Shown one piece after another: positions 16,889 to 26,971 of a DNA stretch of 64,000 nt. The stretch lies in assembly GCF_000738435.1 (NCBI RefSeq), contig NZ_CP003984.1:1674001-1738000 (forward strand), in the 5' to 3' direction. A program made the translations under genes and the position numbers. Within the stretch, counting starts at the first letter, position 1; every line of letters begins with the position of its first letter. The notes under the pieces are model-generated. The model saw nothing but the letters and a program-made list of their open reading frames with translations, searched no databases and was not told where the DNA came from. The DNA is from Planktomarina temperata RCA23. Its GTDB lineage: Bacteria; Pseudomonadota; Alphaproteobacteria; Rhodobacterales; Rhodobacteraceae.

Positions 16889-17875
16889 TTGACCTTCGTA
16901 TTAGGAAATCAACCAGTTTTTCCTCCTGTTCTGTTGGCCCCTCTGGCCGGCATCACAGATGTGCCTTTTCGCAATTTGGTTCAGTCCTTTGGGGCTGGTC
17001 TTGTAGTGTCCGAAATGGTGGCCAGCCACGAGATGGTGCAAAAAAAGCCAGGTGTGCGCGAAAGAGCGGAGCTTGGTTTTGGGATCGAAAGCACCTCGGT
17101 GCAAATTGCCGGATGTGACGCCTATTTGATGGCCGAAGCGGCCCGGATGATTGAGGCCAATGGCGCAAAAATAATCGACATTAACATGGGCTGTCCTGCC
17201 AAAAAGGTCACCAGCGGCCAGTCAGGCTCGGCGCTCATGCGCACACCAGATTTTGCCTTGGAGCTGGTCGAGGCGGTTGTGCAAGCCACATCGCTGGACG
17301 TCACTTTGAAAATGCGCCTGGGGTGGGATGATAACAGCCTCAACGCCCCAGAGATCGCCAAAAGGGCTGAGGCTGCGGGTGTGAAAATGATCACAGTGCA
17401 TGGGCGGACGCGCTGCCAGTTTTACAAAGGCGCAGCTGATTGGCAGGCCATTGGCCGGGTGAAGCGGGCTGTGTCCATTCCCGTCATTGCCAATGGCGAT
17501 ATTGTGGATGTGACCTCTGCGCGCCAAGCTTTGCAGCAATCGGGCGCCGATGGGGTCATGGTGGGGCGCGGGGCGCAGGGCGCGCCTTGGCGATTGGCGC
17601 AAATCGCGTCAGCGCTCTATGGCACGCCGGCGCCAAAGATCCCCCGCGGTTCAGACCTGGCACAGGTAATTTTACAGCATCATCAGGCAATCGTGGACTT
17701 CTATGGGGGCACGCTTGGGCTGAAAAACGCCCGCAAGCATTTGGGTTGGTATTTAGATGGCTTGAATGTGGCTCCTGAGCTGCGCCAGTCGGTATTGAGA
17801 TCCTTTGATCTGGCTGAAATTCGCGAGCTGATCTGGTGCGCCGTCGAGATGCCTTCCGCAGGTGTGGCCGCGTGA
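16889..17875 (+). CDS. dusB: tRNA-dihydrouridine synthase B (NifR3)
   Basis: A 328-aa flavoenzyme that reduces uridines in the D-loop of tRNA. The TIM-barrel motifs are LLAPLAGITDVPFRNL near the start, DINMGCPAKKV with the catalytic Cys near residue 98, KMRLGWDD, and IANGDI plus GVMVGRGAQGAPW for FMN phosphate. The start is TTG at 16889 with GGAG 8 nt upstream; an ATG at 16881 opens only a three-codon frame. It heads the ntr operon, as nifR3 does in Rhodobacter and rhizobia, and overlaps ntrB by GTGA. Confidence 0.95.
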   Translation: MTFVLGNQPVFPPVLLAPLAGITDVPFRNLVQSFGAGLVVSEMVASHEMVQKKPGVRERAELGFGIESTSVQIAGCDAYLMAEAARMIEANGAKIIDINMGCPAKKVTSGQSGSALMRTPDFALELVEAVVQATSLDVTLKMRLGWDDNSLNAPEIAKRAEAAGVKMITVHGRTRCQFYKGAADWQAIGRVKRAVSIPVIANGDIVDVTSARQALQQSGADGVMVGRGAQGAPWRLAQIASALYGTPAPKIPRGSDLAQVILQHHQAIVDFYGGTLGLKNARKHLGWYLDGLNVAPELRQSVLRSFDLAEIRELIWCAVEMPSAGVAA

Positions 17876-18936
17876 GCCTGTATCGAGAACTTTGGTCACA
17901 GCTTCCAATCCCCGCCTTGCTGGTGACGGGCGATGATACCGTGCAAGAGCTGAACCTGGCCGCCGAACAATTTCTCGGAATTTCTGCCAAGGTTATCCTA
18001 GGTCAACCCATTTGGAACTACCTGAGGGGGGAGGAGCTTTTGCCAGCAGGCCTAGAGCGGGCACGCGCGACCTCACGGCCCATCGTTATTTCGCAGATCA
18101 CAACCCACGGTCGCACAACGGCACCCCAGACCTGTGCAGTCCATCTTTGTCCGATGACAGGGGCAGAGGGGCAGATCATGATTTTGCTCATTGCACATGA
18201 AACGCTCGGCGGTCGTTTTGGAGAAACCGCGCCGCTCTCGGCCGCGCATTCTGCCATTGGCATGGCCGAAATGCTGGCCCATGAGATCAAAAATCCCCTG
18301 GCCGGGATCACGGGCGCGGCGCAGTTTTTGTCATTGTCTCTGCCGGCTGAAGATCTTGAAATGACGGATCTGATCGTCGAAGAAAGCAAACGCATTGTCA
18401 GCCTGCTCGATCAGGTGGAACAATTCGGCGATGTCACGCCGCCAAGTTGTGCTTTCGTCAATATTCATGATGTGCTCGATCGGGCCGCACGCTCGGCCGT
18501 GTTTGGATTTGCTGGCGACATCCAGATTCACAAGACCTATGACCCCTCCCTACCGGAAGTCTGGGCAGATGCGGATCAAATGGTGCAGGTCTTTCTGAAT
18601 TTGGTCAAAAACGCCTGTGAGGCTTTGGGTCCAGAGGGAAAAGTGACTATTCGCACCTTCTATGACCCAAGCTTGCGCCTGCCTCTGCCGGATGGAACAG
18701 GGCGCCGCCTGCCTTTGCATGTGGAGATCATCGACAACGGCCCGGGTTTGCCGAAGGCGTTGGCCAATCATGTTTTTGAGCCCTTTGTGACCACAAAAAA
18801 CAATGGCAAGGGGCTCGGATTGGCCTTGGTGTCCAAAATAATTGCCCAGCATCGCGCGTGGATCAGCGTCGCCTCACAGCCAGGTCATACGATTTTCAGA
18901 GTATCATTGTCGGTACATAACGAGAGTAGGAGTTAA
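17872..18936 (+). CDS. ntrB: Nitrogen regulation sensor kinase NtrB
   Basis: A 354-aa soluble histidine kinase. An N-terminal PAS domain (LPIPALLVTGDDTVQELN) is followed by the H-box AHEIKNPLAGITGA with the phospho-accepting His near residue 137, an N-box (QVFLNLVKNACEAL) and G-boxes (IIDNGPGLP, NGKGLGLAL). It phosphorylates NtrC when nitrogen is scarce, under PII control. The GTG at 17872 overlaps the dusB stop as GTGA; this start is preferred to an upstream open-frame codon inside dusB. Confidence 0.95.
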   Translation: MSLYRELWSQLPIPALLVTGDDTVQELNLAAEQFLGISAKVILGQPIWNYLRGEELLPAGLERARATSRPIVISQITTHGRTTAPQTCAVHLCPMTGAEGQIMILLIAHETLGGRFGETAPLSAAHSAIGMAEMLAHEIKNPLAGITGAAQFLSLSLPAEDLEMTDLIVEESKRIVSLLDQVEQFGDVTPPSCAFVNIHDVLDRAARSAVFGFAGDIQIHKTYDPSLPEVWADADQMVQVFLNLVKNACEALGPEGKVTIRTFYDPSLRLPLPDGTGRRLPLHVEIIDNGPGLPKALANHVFEPFVTTKNNGKGLGLALVSKIIAQHRAWISVASQPGHTIFRVSLSVHNESRS

Positions 18937-18940
18937 CGCT

Positions 18941-20299
18941 ATGGATGGAACGGTTCTAATCGCAGATGACGACCGAACGATTCGAACGGTCCTAACTCAG
19001 GCCTTCACCCGGGCGGGATGTAAAGTCCACGCGACGTCATCGCTGGTCACTTTGATGCGCTGGGTCGAGGATGGCAAAGGGGATTTGGTGGTGTCGGATG
19101 TGGTTATGCCCGATGGCAACGGCCTTGAGAATTTGCCACAAATCACCAAACTGCGCCCCAATCTTCCGGTCATTATTATCTCTGCTCAAAACACAATCGT
19201 GACGGCCATTCGCGCCAATGAGGCCAAAGCTTTTGACTACCTGCCCAAACCCTTCGACTTGCCCGAGTTAATGCATCGCGCGGCCAAAGCCTTGGAGCGC
19301 CGTCATCCGCCGCAAGTGTCCGGGGATGTGGCCGAGGTGCAGGATGCTGAAATCCCGTTGGTTGGGCAATCGACGGCGATGCAAACGCTTTATCGGTTAA
19401 TCGCACGCGCTATGAACGCGCCGGCGCCTGTGCTGGTGTTGGGCGAGGCTGGCACGGGAAAGTCCTTGATCGCTTCCAGTCTGCACAAGTTTTCGAAACG
19501 TGCCGATCAACCGATGGTGGTTTTGCATCCAGAGATGATGGAAAGCCAATCTACCATTCGTGATGCGCTCATGCGCTGCGTGTCTGGCACATTGATCTTG
19601 GATGGGGTGAGCGACTTGAGCCCAGCGGCGCAACTGCGATTGCTGCATATATTGGGGGAGCCGGGCGACCAAAACCTGCGTTTGGTCTCAACCGCTGCGC
19701 CAAATATTCTGGCAGATGTTCAAAATGGAAATTTCAGGAATGATCTGTTTTTTCGCCTGTCTAGCCTACAGCTGACCGTTCCGGCCTTGCGTGAGCGGGT
19801 TGAGGATATTTCAGTCTTGGCCCAGCATTTCATTGCGACGTTGCAAGCGGAAATAAAGTTTGAGCTCAGCCAGGCCGGCGCTGCGGCCCTGCGCGATTTC
19901 AATTGGCCGGGCAATGTGCGCCAATTGCAGAACGTCATCGGCCAATTGATGATGGAGTCCCCCAACACATTGCTTGATGGCAATGCTGTGAAGGAGGTTT
20001 TGAAAAAAGCTGGGCCGAGCAACGCGATCAGTGCGTTGTTACCCTCTGAAAGTCTGGCCGAATCCGTTGGGCTGCATGTGCAGCGGTATTTTGATCTTCA
20101 CGGTGCGAACCTGCCTCCAGACGGGGTGTATCAAAGAATTTTGCGCGAAATTGAAGTTCCTTTGATTGAGATTTCACTTGCGGCCACCTCCGGCAACCAA
20201 GCCAAATGTGCCGATTTGCTCGGCATTAATCGCAATACCCTGCGCAAAAAAATCAACGACCTTGAAATTGTCGTGACACGCCGACGCAAAATGATGTAA
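18941..20299 (+). CDS. ntrC: NtrC response regulator without GAFTGA
   Basis: A 452-aa regulator with a receiver domain (Asp53 in VSDVVMPDGNG), an AAA+ domain with Walker A GEAGTGKS (168-175) and a Fis-type helix-turn-helix at the end (QAKCADLLGINRNTLRKKI). The GAFTGA loop that contacts sigma-54 is absent: the gap from Walker A to Walker B is shortened, and the Walker B region reads TLILDGVSDL, with Gly222 in place of the usual Glu. Rhodobacter capsulatus NtrC also lacks GAFTGA and activates the housekeeping RNA polymerase. The ATG at 18941 has GGAG upstream. Confidence 0.95.
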   Translation: MDGTVLIADDDRTIRTVLTQAFTRAGCKVHATSSLVTLMRWVEDGKGDLVVSDVVMPDGNGLENLPQITKLRPNLPVIIISAQNTIVTAIRANEAKAFDYLPKPFDLPELMHRAAKALERRHPPQVSGDVAEVQDAEIPLVGQSTAMQTLYRLIARAMNAPAPVLVLGEAGTGKSLIASSLHKFSKRADQPMVVLHPEMMESQSTIRDALMRCVSGTLILDGVSDLSPAAQLRLLHILGEPGDQNLRLVSTAAPNILADVQNGNFRNDLFFRLSSLQLTVPALRERVEDISVLAQHFIATLQAEIKFELSQAGAAALRDFNWPGNVRQLQNVIGQLMMESPNTLLDGNAVKEVLKKAGPSNAISALLPSESLAESVGLHVQRYFDLHGANLPPDGVYQRILREIEVPLIEISLAATSGNQAKCADLLGINRNTLRKKINDLEIVVTRRRKMM

Positions 20300-20374
20300 A
20301 AGCGCAACAAGCGTGGCATTTTGGCACTTTTCCACAATGCGCAGGAATCGCGGTCATCAAAAGGGTCAGCAGAA

Positions 20375-22633
20375 ATGCGCCAAGGGCTTGTCAGTTCTTT
20401 ATTAGACAAAATGGCCGATCTGCGTGCGAACCCGCAGGTCAACTCGAACTTTACCTTTGTTTTGGTGGTTACGGGGCCTTTGCTGGTGTTCCTGACGTTC
20501 TATGCCATGCAGCCGATCAAAGGCGGGCGGGCATCGCTACGGTTTATTTTGACCGCTGATTTTGTTTATATTTTGTTTATCACAACATTGCTGATTCGCC
20601 GAATTGTCCAGCTGGCGGCCGCCCGCCGGGCGCAATCGGCAGGCTCGCGGTTGCATTTCCGCCTCACGACGGCCTTCGGGGTGATTGCGCTGTTCCCAAC
20701 GATTTTGGTCGCCATATTTGCTGTGCTTTCGGTCAATCAGGCGCTGGAGGGGTGGTTTTCTGAAAGGGTGCGCAATGCGGTCGGGGCCTCTTTGAGTGCC
20801 GCGCAGGCCTATGAGGCGCAGACTCGCAACGGGGTCATATCGGATACTAAAATTTTTGCGCAACGCCTTAATGATCTGAACCAAAATGCGTTTTTCTCCC
20901 GCAGCATAGATATGGACAGCCAACTCAGCCCGGCGCTCACCCGTCTTCAGACCCAGTTTGAACGCGGCTTTAAAGAGATCTACATCATCAACAATCTGGG
21001 AGAGTTGCGACTGCGCGGACCGTCGTCCTATTTGTTTGATTACGAACAACCAACCGACGCGCAAATTATGGCCGCAGATGGGCTGGAGCCGGTGATTATG
21101 ACAGATTGGCCCAGCAATGAGATGCGGGCCCTGATCCGATTGCAAACTTACACCAACCACTATCTTTACCTAACGCGCAGTGTTGAGGGATCTCTTTTGG
21201 CCTTGCTCGAAGAAACCACCGAAACCGCGCGCTACTATAATCAGCTTGAATCGGAACGCGGGCGGCTCTTGTTTGATTTTGGGCTTTTGTATCTGGCCTT
21301 TGCGGTGATTTTGATTTTGACCGCGACCTGGCTTGGGCTTTGGTTTGCTGAAAGATTGGCCAGTCCCGTGGGGCGCATGGCGGCGGCGGCGCAAAAGGTT
21401 GGGGCAGGGGACTTGGACGCGCAGATCGAAAATATCAAAGGCGATGATGAGATCGCGATGCTGGCGCGTTACTTCAACCAAATGACCCATAGATTGAAAG
21501 GTCAACGCGACACCTTACTTAAGAGTGCAGATCAAGCGGAACGCCGAAGAAGATTGTTTGATTCCGTTCTGGCCTCTGTGACCTCCGGCGTGATTGGACT
21601 CGATCAAGCGGGCAATATTATGTTTTTAAACAAATCCGCCCAGCGGGTTTTGGATTTACCAGAGTCCGCTGAGCCGCGCGCGCTCTCGGAGGCGGTGCCT
21701 GAGTTGGCCAGTATGTTCACAGATTTCTGTTCAAGCCTGTCTGATGTGGCGCAACGCGAAGTGCGGGTGGTGCGCCGTGGGAAGTTAGAGAGCCTTTTGG
21801 TACGCATTGCGCGCCGCTCGGGTGAGCTGTCTGATGCAGAGGGCTATGTGATTGCGCTGGAAGATGTCACGGATCTCGTCAGCGCACAGCGCATGGCCGC
21901 TTGGGGCGATGTCGCCCGGCGGATTGCTCATGAGATTAAGAACCCATTGACACCTATTCGACTGTCTGCGGAACGTATTAAACGCAAATTTTCACCACAG
22001 GTTGGCGAGGAGTCAGAGCAGCTGGAACGTATGACGGATGTCATTGTGCGCCAAACCAATGAGCTCAGCCGCATTGTCGACGAATTTTCGCAATTCGCGC
22101 GTATGCCGGAGCCAGATTGTCGCCACACGAATTTTGCTGACTTTCTCAAGGAGACGATCTTGTTGCAAGAAAGTGGACAGCCAGATGTGAAATTCACATT
22201 GGATCTGCCGAAAGAAGCGCTTTGGATTGATGCAGATGCTGCGATGATTGGCCGTGCTGTGACCAATTTGTTAAAGAACGCCGGCGAATCCATCGACGAT
22301 AGAAAAGCGCATCAGCCCGATCATATGGGCGAAATTCGCATTGCAGCGGCCCAAACAGATCGGTCGGTGGTTGTGGAGATATCGGACAACGGCGCAGGGC
22401 TGCCCGAAGATCGCGCACGTCTGCTCGAACCCTATGTGACCAATCGCCTATCGGGAACGGGCCTTGGCCTGTCAATTGTAGTGAAAACCATCGAAGAACA
22501 TGGAGGCACCTTTGCACTGACGGATGCGGAAGCCTTCCAAGAAGGCGACAGGCCAGGGGCAAAGGCAGTCATTTGGCTGCCACGTCTGGCCGATAGCATC
22601 GCACAGAAAATTGATCTAGGAATACCAGCATGA
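20375..22633 (+). CDS. ntrY: Sensor histidine kinase NtrY
   Basis: A 752-aa membrane kinase. Hydrophobic segments near residues 27-45, 57-77, 100-125 and 310-335 flank a periplasmic sensing region. A HAMP domain (ERLASPVGRMAAAAQKVGAG), a PAS domain (SVTSGVIGLDQAGNIMFLN) and the kinase core with AHEIKNPLTPIRLSAERI and GTGLGLSIV follow. It pairs with NtrX and in related bacteria senses redox or nitrogen state. The ATG at 20375 has AAGGG upstream. The stop overlaps ntrX by 4 bp. Confidence 0.95.
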   Translation: MRQGLVSSLLDKMADLRANPQVNSNFTFVLVVTGPLLVFLTFYAMQPIKGGRASLRFILTADFVYILFITTLLIRRIVQLAAARRAQSAGSRLHFRLTTAFGVIALFPTILVAIFAVLSVNQALEGWFSERVRNAVGASLSAAQAYEAQTRNGVISDTKIFAQRLNDLNQNAFFSRSIDMDSQLSPALTRLQTQFERGFKEIYIINNLGELRLRGPSSYLFDYEQPTDAQIMAADGLEPVIMTDWPSNEMRALIRLQTYTNHYLYLTRSVEGSLLALLEETTETARYYNQLESERGRLLFDFGLLYLAFAVILILTATWLGLWFAERLASPVGRMAAAAQKVGAGDLDAQIENIKGDDEIAMLARYFNQMTHRLKGQRDTLLKSADQAERRRRLFDSVLASVTSGVIGLDQAGNIMFLNKSAQRVLDLPESAEPRALSEAVPELASMFTDFCSSLSDVAQREVRVVRRGKLESLLVRIARRSGELSDAEGYVIALEDVTDLVSAQRMAAWGDVARRIAHEIKNPLTPIRLSAERIKRKFSPQVGEESEQLERMTDVIVRQTNELSRIVDEFSQFARMPEPDCRHTNFADFLKETILLQESGQPDVKFTLDLPKEALWIDADAAMIGRAVTNLLKNAGESIDDRKAHQPDHMGEIRIAAAQTDRSVVVEISDNGAGLPEDRARLLEPYVTNRLSGTGLGLSIVVKTIEEHGGTFALTDAEAFQEGDRPGAKAVIWLPRLADSIAQKIDLGIPA

Positions 22634-24030
22634 CAGATATTTTGATTATTGATGACGAGCGCGATATCCGTGAATTGATCTCTGAAATATTGATCGATGA
22701 AGGCTACAAAACACGGCTCGCGGGCACGTCTGATGCAGCCATGCGCCAGATTGCCGATGAGCGCCCGGCTATGCTGATCCTAGACATCTGGCTCAAAGAC
22801 AGTGCGATGGATGGCATTGATATTTTGAAGTCCGTGAAATCCAATTACCCGGATGTGCCGGTGGTGATTATTTCCGGTCATGGTAACATCGAGATTGCTG
22901 TTGCGGCGATCAAGCAAGGCGCGTTCGATTTCATCGAGAAACCTTTCAATATAGATCAATTGCTGGTGGTTATTCGCCGGGCTATGGAAGTGGCCAACCT
23001 GCGCAGTGAGAACATCGCTCTGCGCAGCCAGTACCAACAACCCTTGGAACTCATTGGACAAAGTGCTGTTTTCAAAGCCTTGAAGAGCAGTCTCGATAAG
23101 GTCACGAAATCGAATGGGCGCGTTTTGTTAACGGGCCCATCTGGCGTTGGCAAGGAAACGGCTGCGCGCTACATTCACATTAATTCAATCAGGTTCAATA
23201 CACCGCTTGTGGTGGTCAACTGCGCCTCTCTGGATGCTGAGACGGCAGATGCAAAGCTATTTGGCGTCGAGCTCAACGGCAGGCTGCATCAAATGGGCCT
23301 ATTAGAGTCGGCGCATAACGGTATTTTATTTTTTGACGAAATTGCAGATTTACCGCTGGCCGTACAAGCTCGGCTTTTGCGGGTTTTGGTAGATCAAAGC
23401 TTCACGCGGGTGGATGGAACCGCCGCACAGAAGGTAGATATCCGCGTGATTTCAGCCACGGCGAAAGATTTGACGCAAAAGATTGAGCGCGGAGCGTTCC
23501 GTGAAGAATTGTTCCACCGCCTCAATGTGGTGCCGATTGCAGTGCCCAGCCTTGAGGAACGTCGCGAGGACATCTCAGTTCTTGCGGAGCATTTTTTGGG
23601 TGAGTTTCATGACAAGCTTGGCCTGCCCAATCGCCGCTTGAGCGAAGATGCGGCCACGACTTTGGAAAGTATGATTTGGCCCGGAAACATTCGCCAGCTT
23701 AAAAACCTCATGGAGCGGGTGTTGATCATGGGTCCAACCTCGGGGGATATTGAGCCCGAAGAGCTGCCCAATGAAACAGGTGTAGGCGACAGCCGGGACG
23801 GGCAGATCGTGATTTCAGGCAGTGTCGCCACTTATTCTTTGCGCGAAGCCCGCGAGCTTTTTGAGCGGGAATATCTTTTAACGCAAATCAACCGCTTTGG
23901 CGGCAACATCAGCCGCACCGCCAGTTTTGTTGGTATGGAGCGCTCAGCGCTGCACCGTAAACTAAAATCGCTCGGGGTGGTGACCTCAAATCGCAGCCGT
24001 GGGCTGCACGCACAGCTTGAACCGGAGTGA
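22630..24030 (+). CDS. ntrX: Response regulator NtrX
   Basis: A 466-aa regulator with a receiver domain (LILDIWLKDSAMDGIDIL), an AAA+ domain (Walker A GPSGVGKET, Walker B ILFFDEIADLP, both intact) and a C-terminal Fis-type helix-turn-helix (GNISRTASFVGMERSALHRKLKSLG). Like other NtrX proteins it lacks a GAFTGA loop (LFGVELNG is followed directly by GLLESAHNG). It controls nitrogen metabolism, respiration and envelope genes in alphaproteobacteria. Confidence 0.95.
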   Translation: MTDILIIDDERDIRELISEILIDEGYKTRLAGTSDAAMRQIADERPAMLILDIWLKDSAMDGIDILKSVKSNYPDVPVVIISGHGNIEIAVAAIKQGAFDFIEKPFNIDQLLVVIRRAMEVANLRSENIALRSQYQQPLELIGQSAVFKALKSSLDKVTKSNGRVLLTGPSGVGKETAARYIHINSIRFNTPLVVVNCASLDAETADAKLFGVELNGRLHQMGLLESAHNGILFFDEIADLPLAVQARLLRVLVDQSFTRVDGTAAQKVDIRVISATAKDLTQKIERGAFREELFHRLNVVPIAVPSLEERREDISVLAEHFLGEFHDKLGLPNRRLSEDAATTLESMIWPGNIRQLKNLMERVLIMGPTSGDIEPEELPNETGVGDSRDGQIVISGSVATYSLREARELFEREYLLTQINRFGGNISRTASFVGMERSALHRKLKSLGVVTSNRSRGLHAQLEPE

Positions 24031-24107
24031 ATGAAAGAATTGACCTTCTGCATGTGGTCTGACACACCCGCTCGCAGAGTTCATCTGATTTCAAGGGGGC
24101 AAAACCC

Positions 24108-25484
24108 ATGAAAGTGATCATATGCGGAGCAGGTCAGGTTGGCTGGCAAATTGCACGCCATCTCGCCAATGAAAAAAACGACGTGACAGTCGTTGATCGC
24201 AATTCTGATCTGGTACGCCGGGCGACAGACACTTTGGATGTTCAAGGCATCGTTGGCTTTGCCAGCTATCCGGATATTTTGGCGCGCGCCGGTGCGCAGG
24301 ATGCCGATATGGTCATCGCGGCCACCCATTCCGATGAGGTCAATATGGTGACCTGTCAGGTGGCGCATTCTGTGTTTAACATCCCGCGTAAAATTGCGCG
24401 CTTGCGGTCGCAAAGCTATTTGGATGCAATTTATGCTGATCTCTATCGCCGCGATCACCTGCCAATCGATGTGGTCATTAGCCCAGAGAAAGAAGTCTCC
24501 GAGGCCGCTTTACGCCGGCTGCAAACGCCTGCCGCATTCGAAACGGAATTTTTCTTCAACGGTGATGTCCAATTGCTTGGGATTACTTTGGACGATAAAT
24601 GCCCGGTTCTTAACACACCGTTGCGCCAATTGTCTGACCTTTTCTCAACACTTTCCGCCGTGGTGGTGGCCATTCGGCGCGATGGCACGCTGTTTGTCCC
24701 GAGCTCCGGTGACCAACTCTTTGCCGGGGATTCTTGTTACATATTTGTGCAAAAACATGATGTGCAGCGGGCGCTGGAGGTCTTTGGTAAAACCGCTCAT
24801 GTGCAAGATCGCATCGTCATCGTTGGCGGCGGCAATGTCGGGTTTGCTGTGGCCAAGAACCTCGAGAACCGCAGCAGCCGCATTCGGGCTAAGGTGATCG
24901 AGAAAGACCGGTTCACTGCAGAGCAAGCGGCTGAATTGTTGGAAAAAACCATCGTTCTTCATGGGGATGGATTGGATGCAGATATGCTATCGGAGGCCAA
25001 TATTGAACGCAGCGATGCGATCTTGGCGGTGACCGATGACGACAAAACCAATCTTCTTGCGGCCATTCGAGCCAAATCCATGGGCTGTCCGCTGGCGATA
25101 TGTTTGATCAACGATCCCTCGATGGAGCCCCTGCTGCGCGCCATGGGAATTGATGCGCATGTAAACCCTCGGGCGACGACCGTGTCCTCGATTTTGCGCC
25201 ATATCCGTCATGGGCGTGTGCGGGGCGTCTATTCCATTGGTGACGCGGAAGCGGAAGTGATTGAAGCACAGGTTTTGTCGACCTCCTCCATAGCGGGTCA
25301 GAATATTCGCGATATTGAGTTTCCCGAGGGCGTGCTGGTCGGCGCGGTGCGAAAGGGGGATAAGATCCTAAAGCCTTCTGGCTCCCTGCGTATTGAAGAG
25401 GGGGATCATGTGGTTCTTTTCTCCCTCTCAGCAGATGTGGCCGAAGTGGAACGTTTGCTACAAGTTACGATAGATTTCTTCTAG
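24108..25484 (+). CDS. trkA: Trk potassium uptake protein TrkA
   Basis: A 458-aa cytoplasmic regulator of the Trk channel with two Rossmann/RCK halves. The NAD-binding motifs are GAGQVGWQIARHL at residues 5-17 and VGGGNVGFAVAKNLE near residue 237, each followed by an RCK_C domain. It gates TrkH by binding NAD(H) or nucleotides. It lies immediately upstream of trkH (2-nt gap), and the ntrYX-trkAH order is common in alphaproteobacteria. Confidence 0.96.
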   Translation: MKVIICGAGQVGWQIARHLANEKNDVTVVDRNSDLVRRATDTLDVQGIVGFASYPDILARAGAQDADMVIAATHSDEVNMVTCQVAHSVFNIPRKIARLRSQSYLDAIYADLYRRDHLPIDVVISPEKEVSEAALRRLQTPAAFETEFFFNGDVQLLGITLDDKCPVLNTPLRQLSDLFSTLSAVVVAIRRDGTLFVPSSGDQLFAGDSCYIFVQKHDVQRALEVFGKTAHVQDRIVIVGGGNVGFAVAKNLENRSSRIRAKVIEKDRFTAEQAAELLEKTIVLHGDGLDADMLSEANIERSDAILAVTDDDKTNLLAAIRAKSMGCPLAICLINDPSMEPLLRAMGIDAHVNPRATTVSSILRHIRHGRVRGVYSIGDAEAEVIEAQVLSTSSIAGQNIRDIEFPEGVLVGAVRKGDKILKPSGSLRIEEGDHVVLFSLSADVAEVERLLQVTIDFF

Positions 25485-25486
25485 TC

Positions 25487-26971
25487 ATGTGGGTGCGTTT
25501 TCAGAAATTGCCGCTGGCAATCTCAATCCCAACTCTTCTAATTGTGATGATGACGATCCCGTCGGTGCACGGATTCATATCCGGAGATTCCCACGAGGGG
25601 CGTAGCTTCTTTTATGCCGTGCTCATGGGGCTCTTTGGTTTGAGTTTTTTGGGGTTTTCTCTACAAGGCACTGTTTTTCCTATGCATCGTCATGCGCGAC
25701 TCTGGTCGCTGATCTCCTTCTTTCTCGGTTTTCCGATCCTTTTGGCCATACCACTTTATGAAGTCAGCGGAGCAGGTGGGTTTATTGACGCTTATCTTGA
25801 TATCGTAAGCACCGTGACAACAACTGGTCTTCCGGTCTTCGCCCCTGGCAGCTTGAGCGAAACATTGGTCATTTGGCGGGTCAGTCTGGGCTGGGCCAGT
25901 GGGTTTTTGATTTGGGTTTTCGCCTGGTCGATTTTCGCACCGCTCAATCTGGGCGGATTTGAGCATCTGGGGGCCCGGGGAGAGGCGATGACCCGATCAC
26001 AAAGCGCGCGGCAAACCGCAGGTCGACTGCCGGCAGAGAAATTCTGGCGCGAAGCCCATCGCCTTGGGCCGGTCTATCTGTGGATCACGCTGGTAGCGGC
26101 TCTTGCACTTTTGATCGTCAGTGGCGACCCGACCTATGCAATCTTGCGCGCCATGGCAACGATTGCGACATTTGGGATTGAAATTCCTGGACATGCCGGT
26201 GTCGGTGGTGTGTCTGGAGAGGTGATTTTGGCATTTGTGATGCTGTTTGCCCTGTCACGTTCTACGTTCTCAACAGTCTTTGCCCGAGCCCGTAAATGGC
26301 GCATGACCGAAGATCCAGAACTTCGCGTGGCCGCTGGCTTGGTTCTTGTGGCAGCGCTTGTTCTCATCGGACAAGGGGCGCGATATGTTGAGGGTCTTGG
26401 CGCGGGTCTTGAGCTGATCTGGGGCGCGTTTTTTACCAGCCTGTCATTCCTGACCACTACGGGGCTGGCTTCCGAATTTCTGCCTTCGGGACTTGTGACC
26501 TTGGATCCGGTGGAAATCATACTTGTTGCGCTGGCCATGATTGGCGGCGGCGTGGCGACAACGGCTGGGGGCATAAAACTCTTGCGGGTTTTTATCCTGG
26601 CCGGTCATAGCCAAGCCGAGGTCAATCGCCTTACAGCACCATCACAGGTGATATCGGGGCAGATAGAAAGCCGCTCGCATGATCATCACAGTGCGATGTT
26701 GGCTTGTGTGTTTTTGGTGCTGTTCATTTTGGTTCTGGGGGTCACCACCCTGGCGTTGACGCTCACAGGCAGCCCGGTGAAAGAAGCATTGTACCTTACA
26801 TTGGCCACTGTCACCAATACAGGACCACTTTTGCCAACAGGCGACGGCACCCAGACGCTGGTGATGGCACTTCCAACCCAGGCCAAGATGATCTTGGCTG
26901 CGGCAATGGTTCTGGGTCGGCTTGAGGTGTTGGCGCTCTTGGCCTTGTTAAATCCTGATATTTATCGCTGA
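25487..26971 (+). CDS. trkH: Trk potassium uptake channel TrkH
   Basis: A 494-aa membrane protein with about ten to twelve hydrophobic segments. The selectivity-filter-like repeats are STVTTTGLPVF, ATFGIEIPGHA, LTTTGLASEF and ATVTNTGPLLPTG, each at the end of a pore loop as in the Trk/Ktr/HKT superfamily. It imports K+ with TrkA as the gating partner. The ATG at 25487 follows the trkA stop almost directly. Confidence 0.95.
   Translation: MWVRFQKLPLAISIPTLLIVMMTIPSVHGFISGDSHEGRSFFYAVLMGLFGLSFLGFSLQGTVFPMHRHARLWSLISFFLGFPILLAIPLYEVSGAGGFIDAYLDIVSTVTTTGLPVFAPGSLSETLVIWRVSLGWASGFLIWVFAWSIFAPLNLGGFEHLGARGEAMTRSQSARQTAGRLPAEKFWREAHRLGPVYLWITLVAALALLIVSGDPTYAILRAMATIATFGIEIPGHAGVGGVSGEVILAFVMLFALSRSTFSTVFARARKWRMTEDPELRVAAGLVLVAALVLIGQGARYVEGLGAGLELIWGAFFTSLSFLTTTGLASEFLPSGLVTLDPVEIILVALAMIGGGVATTAGGIKLLRVFILAGHSQAEVNRLTAPSQVISGQIESRSHDHHSAMLACVFLVLFILVLGVTTLALTLTGSPVKEALYLTLATVTNTGPLLPTGDGTQTLVMALPTQAKMILAAAMVLGRLEVLALLALLNPDIYR

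Noticed and set aside
16881-16892. Three-codon frame ATG AAA TCT TGA overlapping the dusB start
   Set aside because: GGAG directly abuts this ATG, too close for initiation, whereas it is ideally spaced for the TTG of dusB. A leader peptide is therefore unlikely.
23280-23350. Missing GAFTGA loop in NtrX considered as an anomaly
   Set aside because: NtrX proteins commonly lack this loop, so it is normal for the family. Only the Walker B change in NtrC was kept.
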